DNA from: Pseudochrobactrum sp. sp1633
Lineage (GTDB): Bacteria > Pseudomonadota > Alphaproteobacteria > Rhizobiales > Rhizobiaceae
Direction: 5' to 3'
Length of the DNA stretch: 64,000 nucleotides
Assembly (NCBI RefSeq): GCF_030376605.1
Contig: NZ_JARRAE010000014.1
Location: forward strand, 1-64,000
Shown in pieces: positions 63,524 to 64,000 of this stretch; the first letter of the stretch is position 1; each line of letters begins with the position of its first letter. The notes beneath the pieces are model-generated. The model was not told where the DNA came from. It made no database searches and saw only the letters and a list, made by a program, of their open reading frames with translations. The translations under genes were made by a program, and so were the position numbers.

Positions 63524-64000
63524 TCAGCCCGACTGATGCTTTGTCACCGAGGCCGGCACTTTGGAATGACCGAACCAATTCGGATTGGTGACGCTGGCTT
63601 TCCCTGAATCAATCAGTGCATTTTCATCATTGCCGTTGCTTTTATAATCACGATCAGCAAGCGGCTGAATACGGGCAGAACTCTCTGTCTCTTCCAGAAT
63701 ATTCACATATTTCAGATTTTTATCACGACCGATCTCGGCCATTTGCAAGGCAGCAGGCAGTTTGCGCGGCAGATTAATATTCAGCCAATGGCCGTCATGC
63801 GCCCAGTCATTTCGGGTTTCCCAGAAATTGCGGATATGGCTGGCCAGCCATTCCAGTGCAGTCGCATCAGCCGGTTCGCAATCGCGCGGCGCAGAAAATG
63901 CAACCGATGCAATACCGTTCAAAGCACCTTCGCGGGCAACAGCCATCGTACCCGAATAGGATACATCTTCTGCAACATTGCGGCCCGCATTGATGCCGGA
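63524..64000 (-). CDS. SurE-like 5'/3'-nucleotidase, partial (3' part)
   Basis: The frame stays open to the window edge. The 159 codons present include SGINAGRNVAEDVSYSGT, the SurE motif for nucleotide/metal binding, followed by AREGALNGIASVAFSA and WLNINLPRK. SurE removes phosphate from nucleoside monophosphates. The C-terminal 40 residues after QPLADRDYKSNGND are typical of the alphaproteobacterial members (xGNDENALIDSGKASVTN). The N-terminal half lies beyond base 64000. Confidence 0.85.
   Translation of the reverse strand, partial: SGINAGRNVAEDVSYSGTMAVAREGALNGIASVAFSAPRDCEPADATALEWLASHIRNFWETRNDWAHDGHWLNINLPRKLPAALQMAEIGRDKNLKYVNILEETESSARIQPLADRDYKSNGNDENALIDSGKASVTNPNWFGHSKVPASVTKHQSG

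Noticed and set aside
1-64000. CRISPR array or prophage
   Set aside because: No regularly spaced direct repeats and no phage structural, integrase or packaging genes were seen.

Overview
The window looks like chromosome from an alphaproteobacterium of the Brucellaceae (Rhizobiales/Hyphomicrobiales), with a G+C content near one half by eye. The evidence is a class I lysyl-tRNA synthetase, an Omp25/Omp31-type surface protein, a PodJ-like SEL1/peptidoglycan-binding protein, the TauE/TIGR02186 pair, the ATP-dependent ligase-associated repair cluster, and rhizobial palindromic intergenic repeats. The balanced G+C suggests a relative of Pseudochrobactrum, Paenochrobactrum or Falsochrobactrum rather than Brucella itself. 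That genus-level guess is inference.

Bases 1-27,640 are mostly housekeeping. They hold an orphan amino-acid-type binding protein, a TerB-like protein, lysK, an HTH regulator coupled to a membrane-anchored nuclease-like protein, a beta-oxidation operon (fadE-like, thiolase, fadJ-like), an Omp25/31 porin-like gene, the PodJ-like giant, a TauE exporter pair, a DNA-repair cluster (Lhr-core helicase and PdeM phosphoesterase on one strand, MBL exonuclease and DNA ligase on the other, with a methyltransferase between), a one-TM hypothetical protein, a nitronate monooxygenase-like enzyme, and tRNA-Thr(CGT).

Bases 27,641-38,374 look like a copper/efflux island beside the tRNA. It holds an RND pump with its adaptor, a glutaredoxin and ferredoxin-type reductase pair, a CopZ-like chaperone with a Met-rich secreted peptide, a CopA ATPase, and CueR. 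Four near-identical CueR-type promoters with 19-bp spacers, arranged as two divergent pairs, tie all of these to CueR. Decayed fragments (a SHOCT domain, an IS6-family transposase) lie at both ends.

Bases 38,375-57,846 form an accessory region dominated by three FecI-FecR-TonB-receptor cell-surface-signalling modules. One receptor is fused to a complete Omp25/31-like barrel. Between modules 1 and 2 lies a cobalamin-riboswitch-controlled mesX-mesD (DUF1852 plus short MetE-like) operon with a flavin reductase downstream, then a stretch of decayed genes and IS remnants. A motif TTT-N13-GTC recurs upstream of several fecR and receptor genes and may be the shared ECF sigma promoter.

Bases 58,134-64,000 hold a ugp-like ABC importer operon (ATPase, binding protein, two permeases), a divergent calcineurin-like phosphodiesterase that probably acts on the imported compound, and the 3' part of a surE-like nucleotidase gene running off the window.
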